From: Campylorhamphus procurvoides
Lineage: Eukaryota; Chordata; Aves; Passeriformes; Dendrocolaptidae
Reading direction: 5' to 3'
DNA: 64,000 nucleotides
Assembly (NCBI GenBank): GCA_013396655.1
Contig: WBMV01000085.1
Span: forward strand, 1-64,000
In this document: one piece after another, positions 12,140-23,790 of the stretch
Numbering within the stretch: position 1 is the stretch's first letter
Layout of the letters: every line of letters starts with the position of its first letter
Notes under the pieces: generated by a model
Databases searched by the model: none
Told to the model about the DNA's origin: nothing
Seen by the model: the letters and a program-made list of their open reading frames with translations, nothing else
Made by a program: the position numbers and the translations under genes

Positions 12140-14713
12140 AAGTTATAATCATAACAACCTCCACGGGTTATTGGCGCATAGAAATGGAAAAAATTCCAAG
12201 TTTTTTTTTCTTTCACTCAAGAAAATGGAGCATGGAATACCAGTAACAATCCTTACAAGGGACGAACATCATTTCTGTGGGATAGTAAAACTGTCAAGTG
12301 CATTGGTCAATAGTAGATATAAGCATGTAACTGTGAGAGAGATGGTGTTATTTCATAATTTAGCTTTTTCCCACCTCACTGATATTGGTTTTGTATTTCC
12401 AAGGTTGACTTTATGTCACTTTACCATAGCACTTGAAAACATATTGCCTGAGAGGAGAGACAGACCCAGTTGTGTGGGACTGGTAACCTTCTATTTAATC
12501 CAAAAAAAGCCTGTTTAAACAGGGCACATCACTGGGTGGAGAAGCCAACTTCTTCCACTGTGGAGAACAAGATGAATAAGCACAGCTCTTTTAAATAATC
12601 TTATTGACCTTGTAGGTTGATAGTATTAAAAAAAAAAATTAGTCCCTTTACCTCTCCTTGTGGCCAAGAGGAGACCTTACACCAGCGTGACTTCAGGTGT
12701 CTTCATGCCTTCACCAATCCTGAAACCAGCCTAGGAGGGAGCTATGCCATTAGTACAGCTCAGTTGTTCCTAATGTTGCCTTGCTGGTACTTTGTCAGAA
12801 CTGAGCCTAGAACTGAAAAGCAGTTTATGAAACTCTTAGCACCGAATAAGTTTCTGAGAATTGGTGGCTTTTCAGGCTGGCTTGGTAGTGTGACTTCCAT
12901 AGGGATTGGCAATGCCAGTCTGTCTTCTTAACATGTTAGATTGCAGTCATTTTGAGAGTATGTTAACAAAATGTGATCAGAAATAAAGCCTTCAGAAACT
13001 TTAATGTGTTGAGCTTGAAGACACTCCTAAAAATGAACGAATGTCCCAGGATACTCGTTTTCCTTCTAATTTGATCTTGCTTATCTTTTAGATCCCCGCT
13101 GGAGAGAGCACAGAAGCATAGAAGACAGTTTTCTAAATTTGGCTTCTAAATTGAGTGACTTAAATTTCAGACTGGTCAGAAGTTTGATGTGCAGTTGTGT
13201 TTTACCACAGCAGTACTACTTCACATAAAACTACAAGTTTTTGCCACATTAATAGTTGAGGGTCAGCTGTGGTCAGGACAACAGAAATCAGAAGGAAAAG
13301 GGGAGAAAGGTTAAAGGCTGAAGGCTTAAGCTGAAAATAAAAAATACCGATCGCCTTTCTGTTTCCCTGCAGACAAGTTTTTATCCCTGAAATAGACAGA
13401 AGCACTTTAAAGAGATGTTTACTTAAGCTATGTAGCAGTGTGGATGATGTGTACGTTGTGAAAAAAACCCTGCCAGTAACCTGTAAAAACGAGGCAAGTA
13501 AAAATCTACTTTCACACAGAGCTGCCTGAACTATATCTGACATTCAAGCAATGCAGGCCTGAATTCTCAGGCTGTCTTATGTTAGCTGTTAAGATGGGAG
13601 TGCGGTTTCCCCCTGTTCTTTGTGCTGTGCCACACAGCTGAAAGGGAGGGTACGTAGGGCCTTCTTACCATATGTGACCTGCTCTGTGGAGGACAGAGGG
13701 TCCAAGAAGTGACATCATCTTGGCACACCTGAGTTATCCAAATCATGGTTTAATGAGGTCTTTTAGAGACTTTTACGGAAGTATTTTATTTAGTTTGAAA
13801 AATCTGTAATGTGTAGCTCTGCCTCATCCAAAAATTACAGAGGCCTGTATACCAGCCAAACACAGAGGGTTTCTAATAGCTGGGAGAGTTGCAGTGGAAG
13901 TGGTTAGCAGCGGGAGCCAGGTAACCTACATTCCAACAAGAGGAAGTTTTACATTAAAGGACTTCTGATAAACAGGAGTTTGCTGTGCTACTCCAGCAAA
14001 CTACAGGTGCATGACATTAATTATTTAACATAATTTTGCTTGATATTCTTCCATTTTTCACTCACTACCTAAGTTTCCAGATATGTGTTTTTAAATGAGA
14101 TAATAACTAAGGACAATAGAGCACAGAAGCAGTAGGTCCCTTGTAACTTAAAGCAGTATCTTATCTGTTGTGTATCCTGGCTTTTTGTAGTGAACATGTA
14201 ATGCTTTGTAGTCTAGCTTTTCAGAGGAATGCTGTTGTCATCTTTCCTTTCTGTAAAAGCCCCTCTGCTCCCGACACTTTAATTGCACAGTTGCATAAAT
14301 GAGGCACTGCAGAGTGTTAATATATGAGTCTGAGCGACAACACACTCATCTTTTCACAGAGCTTTTGCCCTTGATCGTGAATATAACAGAGCACGTACCT
14401 TAAAAATAACTGGATTCAAGGGGAATCTCTACACTTATCCTCTTGCATAAGGTTTGTTGACACAAGGATCCTTCAGCAGTAACTTGTATTCTTTCACTGG
14501 GAATAATAAGCATCGCAATTAGTGAACTAGTTAATAACTGTGTGGTTGGGGAGGACAGCAGAGGCATTTCTGTGTATGTGGAAGCGGAGTGTTCAGNGTC
14601 GTCAGAGCCCCGTCGGAACCCCCGGGCATCGCCCCGGCCGGGCCCGGCACGTCGGGGCGGAGGCGCGATCCTCTCCGCGGCGGCAACGCCGAGCGGAGCC
14701 CCGGCACAGCCCC

Positions 14714-14953
14714 NNNNNNNNNNNNNNNNNNNNNNNNNNNNNNNNNNNNNNNNNNNNNNNNNNNNNNNNNNNNNNNNNNNNNNNNNNNNNNNNNNNNNNN
14801 NNNNNNNNNNNNNNNNNNNNNNNNNNNNNNNNNNNNNNNNNNNNNNNNNNNNNNNNNNNNNNNNNNNNNNNNNNNNNNNNNNNNNNNNNNNNNNNNNNNN
14901 NNNNNNNNNNNNNNNNNNNNNNNNNNNNNNNNNNNNNNNNNNNNNNNNNNNNN
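14714..14953. other. Assembly gap, 240 Ns inside the CpG island
   Basis: A run of N of fixed-looking length within the GC-rich island. The true missing length is unknown. Single unresolved bases also occur at 14597 and 15276. Any transcription start site or exon in this stretch is invisible here. Confidence 0.99.
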
Positions 14954-14976
14954 GGGTTGTTAAGTACCAACAGAAA

Positions 14977-14977
<1 letters not shown>

Positions 14978-15011
<34 letters not shown>
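14978..15011 (+). repeat. 34-base poly(A) run next to the gap
   Basis: An uninterrupted A run beginning 24 bases after the gap. It sits inside an otherwise GC-rich island. A homopolymer of this length next to an unresolved gap may mark hard-to-sequence DNA, a retroposed poly(A) tail whose body is in the gap, or an assembly error. I cannot tell which. Confidence 0.9.
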
Positions 15012-15013
<2 letters not shown>

Positions 15014-15190
15014 AAAGGCTTGAAACCCTGCCTGCAGCCCCCTTCTTGCAAGCTGCCCCTCCGGCTTCTCCCAAACGAGGGGGCAGGATGTTTTTATTCC
15101 CTCCAGGGCCATTCTCCCTCGGTTTCTCCCGGGAGCCGAGCACAGCCGGCAGCCCCGGGGGAGCGGAGTTTGGGGGCGAGGGCTGGCGGA

Positions 15191-15224
15191 GCTGATGTCA
15201 GCGCCGGGCGGCGGGAGCGATTGG
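15191..15224. promoter_or_regulatory. MARE-like palindrome and reverse CCAAT box
   Basis: GCTGATGTCAGC at 15191-15202 is one base from a perfect palindrome and close to the core of a CRE-type Maf recognition element (GCTGACGTCAGC), which is also a CRE/AP-1-like core. Seventeen bases further on, GATTGG at 15219-15224 is a CCAAT box on the minus strand, the NF-Y site. The pair lies in the densest part of the island, which fits a core promoter. Binding is inferred from motif match only. Confidence 0.45.
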
Positions 15225-15419
15225 GCTTCGGGAGACTTTGCAGCAGCAAATCCGCCCCCCTCGCCCCCACCCCCCNAGATGTAGTTTTTCTTCCTTTTAT
15301 TTTTTTTTCCTTCCTTTCCCCACTCTCTCTGCCTGCCTCCTTCACAGCATCGGCTGCTCCCGGTTTTATTGTCAGTGCCCGGCGCTCGCCGGCATCAGCC
15401 CTGCGCTGCCCCGACGTTC

Positions 15420-15433
15420 GGGGCGGGGCGGGC
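15420..15433. promoter_or_regulatory. Overlapping GC boxes
   Basis: Consecutive GGGCGGGGC and GGGCGGGC matches fit SP1/KLF-type GC boxes in the CpG island. The motif match is clear; use in vivo is inferred. Confidence 0.5.
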
Positions 15434-15770
15434 AGTGCCTTCCCCGCCACCAGCGGGGCAGGCCGCGGACGAAAGGGGCCCCCGCTGTACCCGCGGCCGG
15501 GCGGAGCCCTCTCCCTCCCCTCGCTGTCTCGGGCCGAGGCTGAACCTCACGGGGGTGCCGGCTGGGGGGCTCGGCAGGCCCCGTCCGAGGCAGGGCGGTA
15601 CAGCGGAACTGTCCTGGGGCTCTTCCCCCAGCCGGCGCCACCTCCATCCCCCCGAGACGCGCTGTCGGCGGGCAGGAGCTGCCGCTGTCCGGGCAGAGCG
15701 CGGCGCGGAGCCCCCCGGCGCTGTCGCGCCCACCAAACTACCGCTTTTTCATTTTAAAAAAAGAGGTCCG

Positions 15771-18700
15771 CGAAGTTTTTCTGCTTTGTTGCCGTTCCCC
15801 GTCCCTGAGCAAACACTGGTTGTGAAGGCACTAATTGCCATAAGCAGAAAAAGTGAAGCTACAGGGTGTCATTGCGAACAGGGAATATGCCCTAGATAAC
15901 AGCTCTTCGCAAGGCTGTCTTGGTTTCTCCTGTAGAGGGGATGGCACACTACTGACTGATTTTTGATGTTTTGCCTGAAAAGCCGAAGTTAACAGGCTGT
16001 GAGCACTTTAAAGTAAAGTAAACTGATATGAGCAGCAGAGTGCCAGAGATGCCCAGCTGCAAGGCATTCGACTGCAGAGATGCGAAGTACGAGTGTTTGT
16101 CTAAGCAGTAAATATATAACCTGTAATTGTCATCTTTATGCGAGACTTGCACAAGTTTTAGTCAGCTAGTTTGCAAGCTGATGCTCTGGATGCTCTTTCT
16201 CCTTCTGATTCTAGAAAACATAATTTGTAGGTGCAATTAGCTGAGTGCCTCTTAATTATTGATTATGTTAAAGCCAGTAAGTGCAGTATTTGATAACTTT
16301 TTAGAAAGATGTCAAAACAGCTTTTTTATATTAACTGCCAAAACCCGGTCTAATGCTAAATGCAAGATTGTATCATTTGCTTGTCACTATTTTGACTTTC
16401 ATCTGTGAACTCTCTATATTCAAAGTCATAGTAACAAATAGTGACCTGCACACAAATAGAAACAACAGGCACGCTGATATATCAGAACTTCGAGTACGTA
16501 ACCGTGACTTTTTACTCTAAATCTTTAAGACCTGGTGAGAAAGGCTGCCTTTTATTGTGAATTACAGAATACATTTTAAAACACTAAGAAAGGGAGAGCT
16601 CATATACTCAGCCCCTTTAAATTTCCTTGTACTCAAGGTGTGCTCTGCAGACTTTTTTTAAGCTGATTTGCTCTAGCAAAACTACTTTTCTAGGGAATTG
16701 CAAACTTAGCCTAGCGTTAGTTACCTCTACTTGGCCAGGAGAAAAGACTAATCCGTTAATCTGTGCAATGGAGGAAGGGCGCTTTGTTATACAGGTAAAT
16801 TATAAGTGTTAATTTTGTTTCTAAGAAGCAGAACAAAAAGTGAGGGTCTTTCAATAAGACTTTTCTGGTGCATCCTCTCTTGCTCTGTTTTGCAAAAACA
16901 AGGTGGAAGTTGAATGTCTTAAAAAAAAAACCCACAAAAACTTGCTCAACAATAACTTGGTAGCTGACAGCTATTTGCAGAAAGCACAGCTGGAGGTGGA
17001 TGACATTCCAGAAAGTGCTTGACTAACCAACATCAATAAGAATGTGCACTTGAAGAGTTCATTTTTCATTCCTCCGAATTTGCTATTGTAACCACTTTCC
17101 AAATAATGTAGTTGGTTAGTATATTAATAACAATCTTGTGTTTGTATGATTTGTATTGTCTTTGCTGTGTAACCACAGTAGATATTAACAAAAATACACA
17201 TTCCTGTAAAATTGTGCTGGAAAAAAAAATCCTGTAACTTAAGGCACACCCAGTATAAAACCTGTTGGATTTTACTATTGCACTACTTTATTTACTGACC
17301 ATATATTTCTGCATTTTTTTTCTGATCCTATCTAATGAAAAGGTGTTATTTAACAACCAGACTATTCTGGCAACTAGTCAAGAAAATGCTTATTAGGCTG
17401 TGTCTTTATGAGAATTATTATTGGCTCCGCTATTTTGCAGGTTTGATCTATTTAAATAAATTGTGAACAGTCTTTGAAGAGAGTTAGGCCAAAGACACTT
17501 GCCTTTAACTATTCTGCAGCACACATTTTCTTGTTTATAGCAGGAATGCTTTTAGTAGATGCTTTAAAGTATATCTAGGCACATATGTTTACACATACAC
17601 ACAGAGATACCTATGGCATGTGAAGACAAAGAAATTGACTATAGTCTTAAATTTAAATTGAGTATTAGACAGAGTAAGGAAAGGAAATGATCTGTCATAT
17701 GCCTACTCCTTAAGAAGATGGACTAGACAAATTATTTATACAACTTAATATATTTTATTACACATACTACATATGAACTGTGACTAGGTTGAGACTTTGC
17801 CTCATAGAATACATAGGAACACACAGTAGTAGAAACAATTATTATTCTCTATTTAATAGTGTTGCTTATCGCCTTCTGATTTGCTTTCCATGTTCTCACT
17901 CATATTTTTGTTCTGGTTAGTGTGAATTATAAATTAGTATGTCTGGCTATTAGCACTTCACTCCATTTCTTTTATACCTGGATGCTCTGTTTTAGGAGTT
18001 TCCTGGGGGCAGAAAGCAAGTTCAAGCAAGGAAAGCAAACAGTGTTCTCTAAATAGCTGAATTTCCATGTGCATTTAGCCTAAAAAAACCAAAAAAATGA
18101 GTGCTGCAAGAGTCAGATAGAGATAATTTCCGTATATGCAAATTGAGCACTGAAAAGTATAGGATACTGAGTATGATTCCGGTGTACAATATTGTTGTCC
18201 AATAATTAATTTGCATGCATCTTATTTTTATGCTTATGAAATCCAGCAACCTTTTCACTATAAAGATACTGCCTTGAAGACTTAACAATAAATGTCCATG
18301 CAATGAATATCATATTGCAAGCATATATTTGCAGAGTGATTTCATTCAGTTTTACACTCTATGCAGAATGTGTGTTAAAAAGCTAAAATGTGGATATTCA
18401 GAGCCATTTGTTAAATTAAAATAGTTAGAAATATTTTTATTGTCATTTAAAAAATAAGTACAATAACTCCCAGTGGAAAGTAAATATCTTAATTTTTCAA
18501 AGACCTAATGAAAAATAAATACAGATGCTTGCCAGATTATATGCATATTAATTTCATGTGGAAGCAGTAATAGATATTTTATATTTTTCTCTCTCTTTGT
18601 TTGTTTTGTTGGTTTTGTGGGGATTTTTATCTGTGTGTATAAAATGAGCAGAGGTTAGAAAACTATGCCTAATATGTTAGAGAAATCCATTGACATTTTT

Positions 18701-19429
18701 TAGGGCTTTATAGGCAGTTACTGTGTTTGTGGGTTCTTGTTGCATTTTCTCCAGGGCTCTGAAATATGGCAGAGTACTGGCAAAACTCAGCACAGTGGCC
18801 TCAGCACAGCTTGTGCCAATTTCATAGCCTGTGGTATAGATTTTGAAAACAAGGCTTGTTTTCCCAGATAAGTCATTGCAAGTAGACCAAACAAAAGCAA
18901 AGTTACCGTTTACTGATAATACTAAAAAGGCCACACTTCAGCACCCTCCTGCAACTTCTTAGAAATCAACATACAGAAAGTAAGTATGAGATGGGTGATT
19001 GGATATATACCCCTTCTGAGTTATTTCCCAGTATAAGATAAAAAAAAAAGCCACCTTATTTGTAATGCCATTTTACAGAGCTAATGAATAAAGTTAATTA
19101 CTGGAAACAGGAGGGGATCAGGTATCCCTGATGTGATAGGAAGCCATGGCCGAGGTTGCTGCATATACAATGGGACATGAAATAAAAGTTGACAGTATAA
19201 ACTAAATAAGGGCAGCAAGTTGGTGAGAGAGACAAAATGATTGTGAAATGAAATTCCATGAGAAATTAATGAAATAGAAAGATTGTGGTGAAGATGAAGG
19301 GAGAAAACCAGCTTGGTTCTTCATCATCCTGCAATGACAAAGTAATAAATGAGTGTGCTTCATCTTGGTGAGGTTCAGGGACACAACTCCTCTGCCACAA
19401 AAGCATTGTGTTGTGCTTCAAGATGCATT
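15771..19429. other. Unique non-coding sequence downstream of the island
   Basis: AT-rich unique DNA. The first 800 bases contain many AT-rich homeodomain-type cores and a palindromic TGATATATCA near 16475, so it may hold promoter-proximal regulatory DNA, but no boundary can be drawn. All open frames are 85 codons or fewer. An A/C-rich tract occurs at about 16920-16941, another at 18078-18099, and a T/G tract at 18591-18628. No gene seen. Confidence 0.5.
18591..18628 (+). repeat. T-rich tract broken by G runs
   Basis: TTTGTTTGTTTTGTTGGTTT followed by TGTGGGGA. Simple low-complexity sequence of the same kind as the other T/G tracts in the window. Confidence 0.7.
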
Positions 19430-19530
19430 CCGCTTATCTCGTGCCCTGACAGCTCGAGAGGAAGGGACTGGATTTGGTGATAAAATTAAATTGATTAAAT
19501 CTTTATCCATCATCTAATTTGGTAGCTTTC
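19430..19530. promoter_or_regulatory. Candidate AT-rich regulatory segment
   Basis: A short block with GATAAA, TAAATTGATTAAAT and CATCTAATTTGG cores, followed by a pyrimidine tract at about 19527-19549. The clustering of GATA-like and homeodomain-like cores resembles conserved non-coding elements. This is composition-based and weak. Confidence 0.2.
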
Positions 19531-22500
19531 TTTTTTCTTTTCTTTTTTACTATTACCTCCAATTTCTAGTGATCCGTGTAATGACAGCAATTTGAGATAG
19601 CATCAAGGACATTAGCTACAATGACTGAACTTAAATTTAGAATAAAAATAAGGGATTCATGAGTCCATATCTAAATACCAGATGATTAGGTTATAGCAGA
19701 ATTGTTACTCTCTAGCAACAACATGTAATTGTGAGGACAATAAAATAGCGTATTTTACTTTAAAGGAGAACAAAATATTTCAACTTTATCTCAAGAAAGC
19801 ATTAATTATGTAAGTAGAAAAAGCACTGGTATGAATAGTGACCACATCTTACATGAACAATGATGTATGTTTCCATTTTTATGTTTCTGAACACAGAAGT
19901 TGTCATATGTTTTGCTGTCTTCAGTGCCAATATACGGGCATATAAAGCTAGTGGCAAAGAGTCATACTGTTGGAAATTGTTTCATACTGCTTAAAATTTT
20001 GTAGCTTCTCCTTGGTGATTTGGGTAGGAAAATTCTCCCGCAAGGTGAGACATTTGCTCACAAGTTTCAGTTTAAGTGTTATTAATGGAGTTTTTAAGAG
20101 ACTTAAAGGCAGCCTTTTCTGAAGTGATACTTTATGAATTGAAAACTGCACTAAAAATTGCAGATCAGATGAAATTGCCTTGTGAAACATCAAAGTTACT
20201 AAAGGTCTGTACAAACTGTTTTCTTAGGTCCCTCTAATGCCTTATAGGTTACCAAGTTGCATTAAAAAAGCCAACATGAGGATATCTGTCTGATCTCTGT
20301 TAATTGTACTACTTTTGAATTACTACTGGCCAATATTGTGTAGGTTTTGCGAGTAGTAATGAACCTGAATTGATCCCTGTGTTTACAGCTAACTATCTCT
20401 ACAACCTTTTGGGCAGTTTACCGTTTTTTCCATGTAAGTGATTAGTTATCCAGACAAAAAAGGCTGATATGCATCAGTAGATAAATCATTCCCAAGGAGT
20501 CTGGGATTAACTTCATGTTTTCTGTGTAAAAACGCACATTTTGCCTGCAAATTTTGTAGGTTCCAATAGTAAAATGAAGTGCTTACCTTTCTGCTATAGC
20601 TGACCTTTGTTCCCTGCTGTATGAATTTGAAATGAAGCAGCAAACCCAGAGGAGTTTCAACATCATATTGTGATATATAACATATTGTAAGGACTGGTTT
20701 TTTAACTGGCAGAAGCAGCTTGTCAACCCATACTAATAAGCAACCCTCCCTGAGTCATAAAATAGACAAATTTAATGCTTTAACAAAAAGCATTAAATGG
20801 ATGGAGTTATTGTCATTCAGTCAGTCTAGAATTTCTGGCTTCTTATGATGGGTTTGAAATACAAGGTTGTGGGTTTTGGCCCTGATTTAACAATAGACAC
20901 TCCGGACTAAGGACTGGACATCGCCATGGATGGTTTAATGAAAATCTCTGCTAAGTAAAGCGTGATAACAAGGGAAGCACGGAGCAGGGCAGAGTGCATG
21001 AAGAGCAGGATAGCTAATATTGAAGATGTGACTGTGACATTAATGAATGAAAGGTATATTTTCACTGAGTATATTCTGTTTTGTTCTGGCTGTTCTAGCT
21101 CCCAAATGTGTACTAGATATAGTAAGGGTTCAGAGATATATGGCAAAAGGGATTAGAGATGTGTAAAATTTCAGTAGAAGAAAATTGATAAGATTTATAT
21201 TGTTTACTTTGGAGATAAAACATAAAAAAGAAACCAGTAAAATCATATTAAAGAGGGAAAGATTATAAAGAAGGTAAACAGGATATTCTGATTTATTCCT
21301 GATTTTTTTTATTTACTGAGACAAAGACCTTTAAGGAAACAGAATTTCAGCATGTTTAATAGGAGTGGAAGGATTTTTTCTGTTGAGACTGTATGTAGCT
21401 GGCCTGGGAAGTTTGTTCATTTGAGGTATGGGAAAACAAAACTTATGTGTAGGAAGTTGAGGTATTCAATTAGCTCAGCTGAGACTTGTTACAAAGTTTG
21501 ATGCTCACTTCAGTCACTGTAGGCTTTGGCTTTAGGTAGGATACATTAAGAAGGATTTTATTTTTTTAATATGAGATATGAATCCTGTTTTTCAGGAAAT
21601 TATCTGACTTCTGATTTGCTTGGATTATGTGGAAAGGTGATTTGTAAGCAGTTTAATTGCTCCTGTTCACTGTGAGGCTTTTTGCATGCTCCTGTTTCCT
21701 CAGCTGAAGCTGTAACATTGCAGTGGATCAGGAGGTGCTTTCTGCTTGGCTTTGTGGCTTTGGTGACATGCATCCCTCCACTGTATGCCTCCCCAAAACA
21801 GGAATACAGCTGTGAGGAAGGCAGGCACGTTTCCTTGGAATATTCCTGATGGCTTTTTAGGTTGCCTTCCTCCCCATTCCCACTCAATGCCCTGGTCAGT
21901 ATATGTAAAAACAGACTGAAATTGAGACCAATTCCCACTCTCTTACTTTGATGCCATAGTGAAGTAAGGAAGGTAACAATAAAAATTAATTCAATCCTCA
22001 TTGCTTATTCTCTTGAAAAAAAGAAACAAAAAGGTAGAATAAAGGAGGGTGAAAACAAACTTTACAAATGCATGGCGATTTCTTAAGCAGAAAAAAACAC
22101 AGGTACTGGCGTGACTCCTAGTACATCATCCTCAGGTGAATATTGTGTTATAGGGGATTACCCCTGCAAACTATAGTCTGTTTATGAAAGCGTTTCTGCC
22201 AGGTTTGGGCTTTGTCCCGGTGCTGTACCAACTAGTGCATCTGATTTTGGAGTTGTGCCACTTGTGAGTGCTCTTTCTGAAACCTGCAGTATGTGCTGGT
22301 GGCATTTTATGTGCAGCTCTGGAAAGAGGAATGAACAATAAGTAGATTTCGGCAAAACACTTCATGCTAAAGTGTGATTTTTTTTCACCATTTTTTGTTC
22401 CTTGTAAGAGAAATAATGCTCAGAACTATTAACAGAATCACCTTTCTCTAACTGCTAATGAAACATCAGCATGAAGAGTCAAAGCTGCTGGGAAGTGTGG

Positions 22501-23599
22501 GAAGAAATAAGTAGAATTTGACAGATATTTTATTTCCATCTTCATAGAAATAGATTTACACACAACTGATTTTATGCAATTGCTTCCTTCTTGCCACTTC
22601 TCAGAGACTGTGAAATGGCTATTTACCCCTTAAATAGTGGGATTTAACAAATATAAAATGATGGCTATCAAGCCAACTGTAATAATGTGTTACCTTGGTA
22701 AAAGGCCGGATTCTGCTGCCCCTATTCACAGTAAAATTGAAATTGAAACTTCTCAGTATCAATCAGAGAGGCAGAACTATGTTGCTATATACATTTATGT
22801 CTGTGCCTTAATATATAGGTGTATATACACATTTTTGTGTGAAATACAGACTTTTGTTTCAGCTGTCTAGCCGTATGAAGTGAACAACTAACAAACTCCA
22901 GGTTCTATTAGACAAAGGGTCTTAAAGCCTGTAGAGTTCAAAAACATTTACATGAGGGATTTTTATCCCATTGAAATATTTTGTTTGGAGATGTAAAAAT
23001 AAAATACATTCATATTATTTGTGTATTTATTCACATTCATCCATCCATTCTGTATGAATTTGTAATTTTAAAAACATTTGTATGAACATTCTCATAGTAT
23101 TTGTGTGCGATCTTTCTCTGTGTAATACCAGTAGTCTTACAGACGAATCACAAAGGTACAACTGCACAAGGATTATAAGATCTTATGGGGTTTTTGAGTG
23201 AGAAATAAAGAAATGAAAAAAAAGTTTTTATAAGAAGATTTTAGGATATTTCTACATTCTGTTTGTGTAGTTATGTTTTTTTGAGTAGCTAAGTAATTCT
23301 GTATAGTGAAGACAAGTGCTTATGCAGGAGCCTGTAATACTAATGTCAGGAAACCCCAAACCTTTACCAAAAGGTGGATTTGGTCTTAGAACCTTAGAAG
23401 TTTCTTTGCATGCTGATCTTTCTCCAGCTGAATCTTATGGAGGAGCTGACATAACTGGGAGCAGAAGCCAGCTCTGCGCTCATGCTCCTATTACATCTAT
23501 GTCAGGAACCCTGCCACAAACCACCAGACAAAATGCCTGTGGGTTCTTGAAAAAAATTAATCCTAAATTAACTTTCATTAGCTGATTTCCAGGTTGTAA
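19531..23599. other. Unique non-coding sequence, no gene seen
   Basis: AT-rich unique DNA. The largest open frame is 133 codons on minus (21600-22001) with no recognisable domain. No interspersed repeat was recognised. Confidence 0.55.
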
Positions 23600-23790
23600 T
23601 TTCTCTTCCTCATGCCAATCATGAATTGCTATTTACAAGTCCGTATGAGTGGTGATTTTGGGAAGCAAGGGCAGAACCACAGTGGTCGGCATCGCCTCAT
23701 TGTTGAGCAGCGCAGGCAGTAATTAAATTGGAGCTCAGCTCTTGCTGCTCATGGATTTAGGAGTTTAAAAGAAACAGTACAAAAAGGGAA
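23600..23790. promoter_or_regulatory. Candidate regulatory segment with RUNX and homeodomain cores
   Basis: High-complexity non-coding block. It contains a perfect palindrome, ACCAC-A-GTGGT, at 23676-23686 (with an AACCACA RUNX core at 23675-23681) and a TAATTAAATTG homeodomain-type cluster at 23720-23730. There is no reading frame across it. Proposed as an enhancer-like element from motif content only. Confidence 0.25.

Larger units (their letters stand above)
8314..14589. other. Unique non-coding sequence upstream of the CpG island
   Basis: AT-rich unique DNA with scattered simple repeats, listed separately. The longest open frame is 156 codons (12048-12518, plus); its first part contains a 36-bp duplication and the rest has no recognisable domain. 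Overlapping frames on both strands at 10729-11259 reflect a stretch poor in stop codons. The last hundred bases before the island contain a TGTGGTT RUNX-type core near 14541. No exon can be supported. Confidence 0.55.
14590..15770. promoter_or_regulatory. CpG island, probable promoter of an unidentified gene
   Basis: The only strongly GC-rich, CpG-dense segment in the window. It switches abruptly from AT-rich DNA at about 14590 and back at about 15770. It contains GC boxes (overlapping GGGCGGGGC matches at 15420-15433), a reverse CCAAT box at 15219-15224 and a MARE-like palindrome at 15191-15202. No TATA box is obvious. CpG islands of this size usually mark vertebrate promoters, often of housekeeping or developmental genes. 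The direction of transcription and the gene cannot be read from the sequence; the first exon may lie inside the island or inside the gap. Long open frames across it, up to 405 codons including the gap, are expected of GC-rich DNA and are not called as genes. Confidence 0.75.

Noticed and set aside
12048..12518. 156-codon plus-strand open frame as a gene
   Set aside because: The only structure in it is a 36-bp tandem duplication. The rest has no protein-family character I recognise.
14540..15757. 405-codon open frame through the CpG island
   Set aside because: It depends on 240 unknown bases read as sense codons, and GC-rich DNA is poor in stops in all frames.
17800..17830. CATAGAATACATAGG as a CR1 tail
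   Set aside because: Lacks the adjacent conserved TTGGGTTGGAA block needed to call a CR1 3' end.
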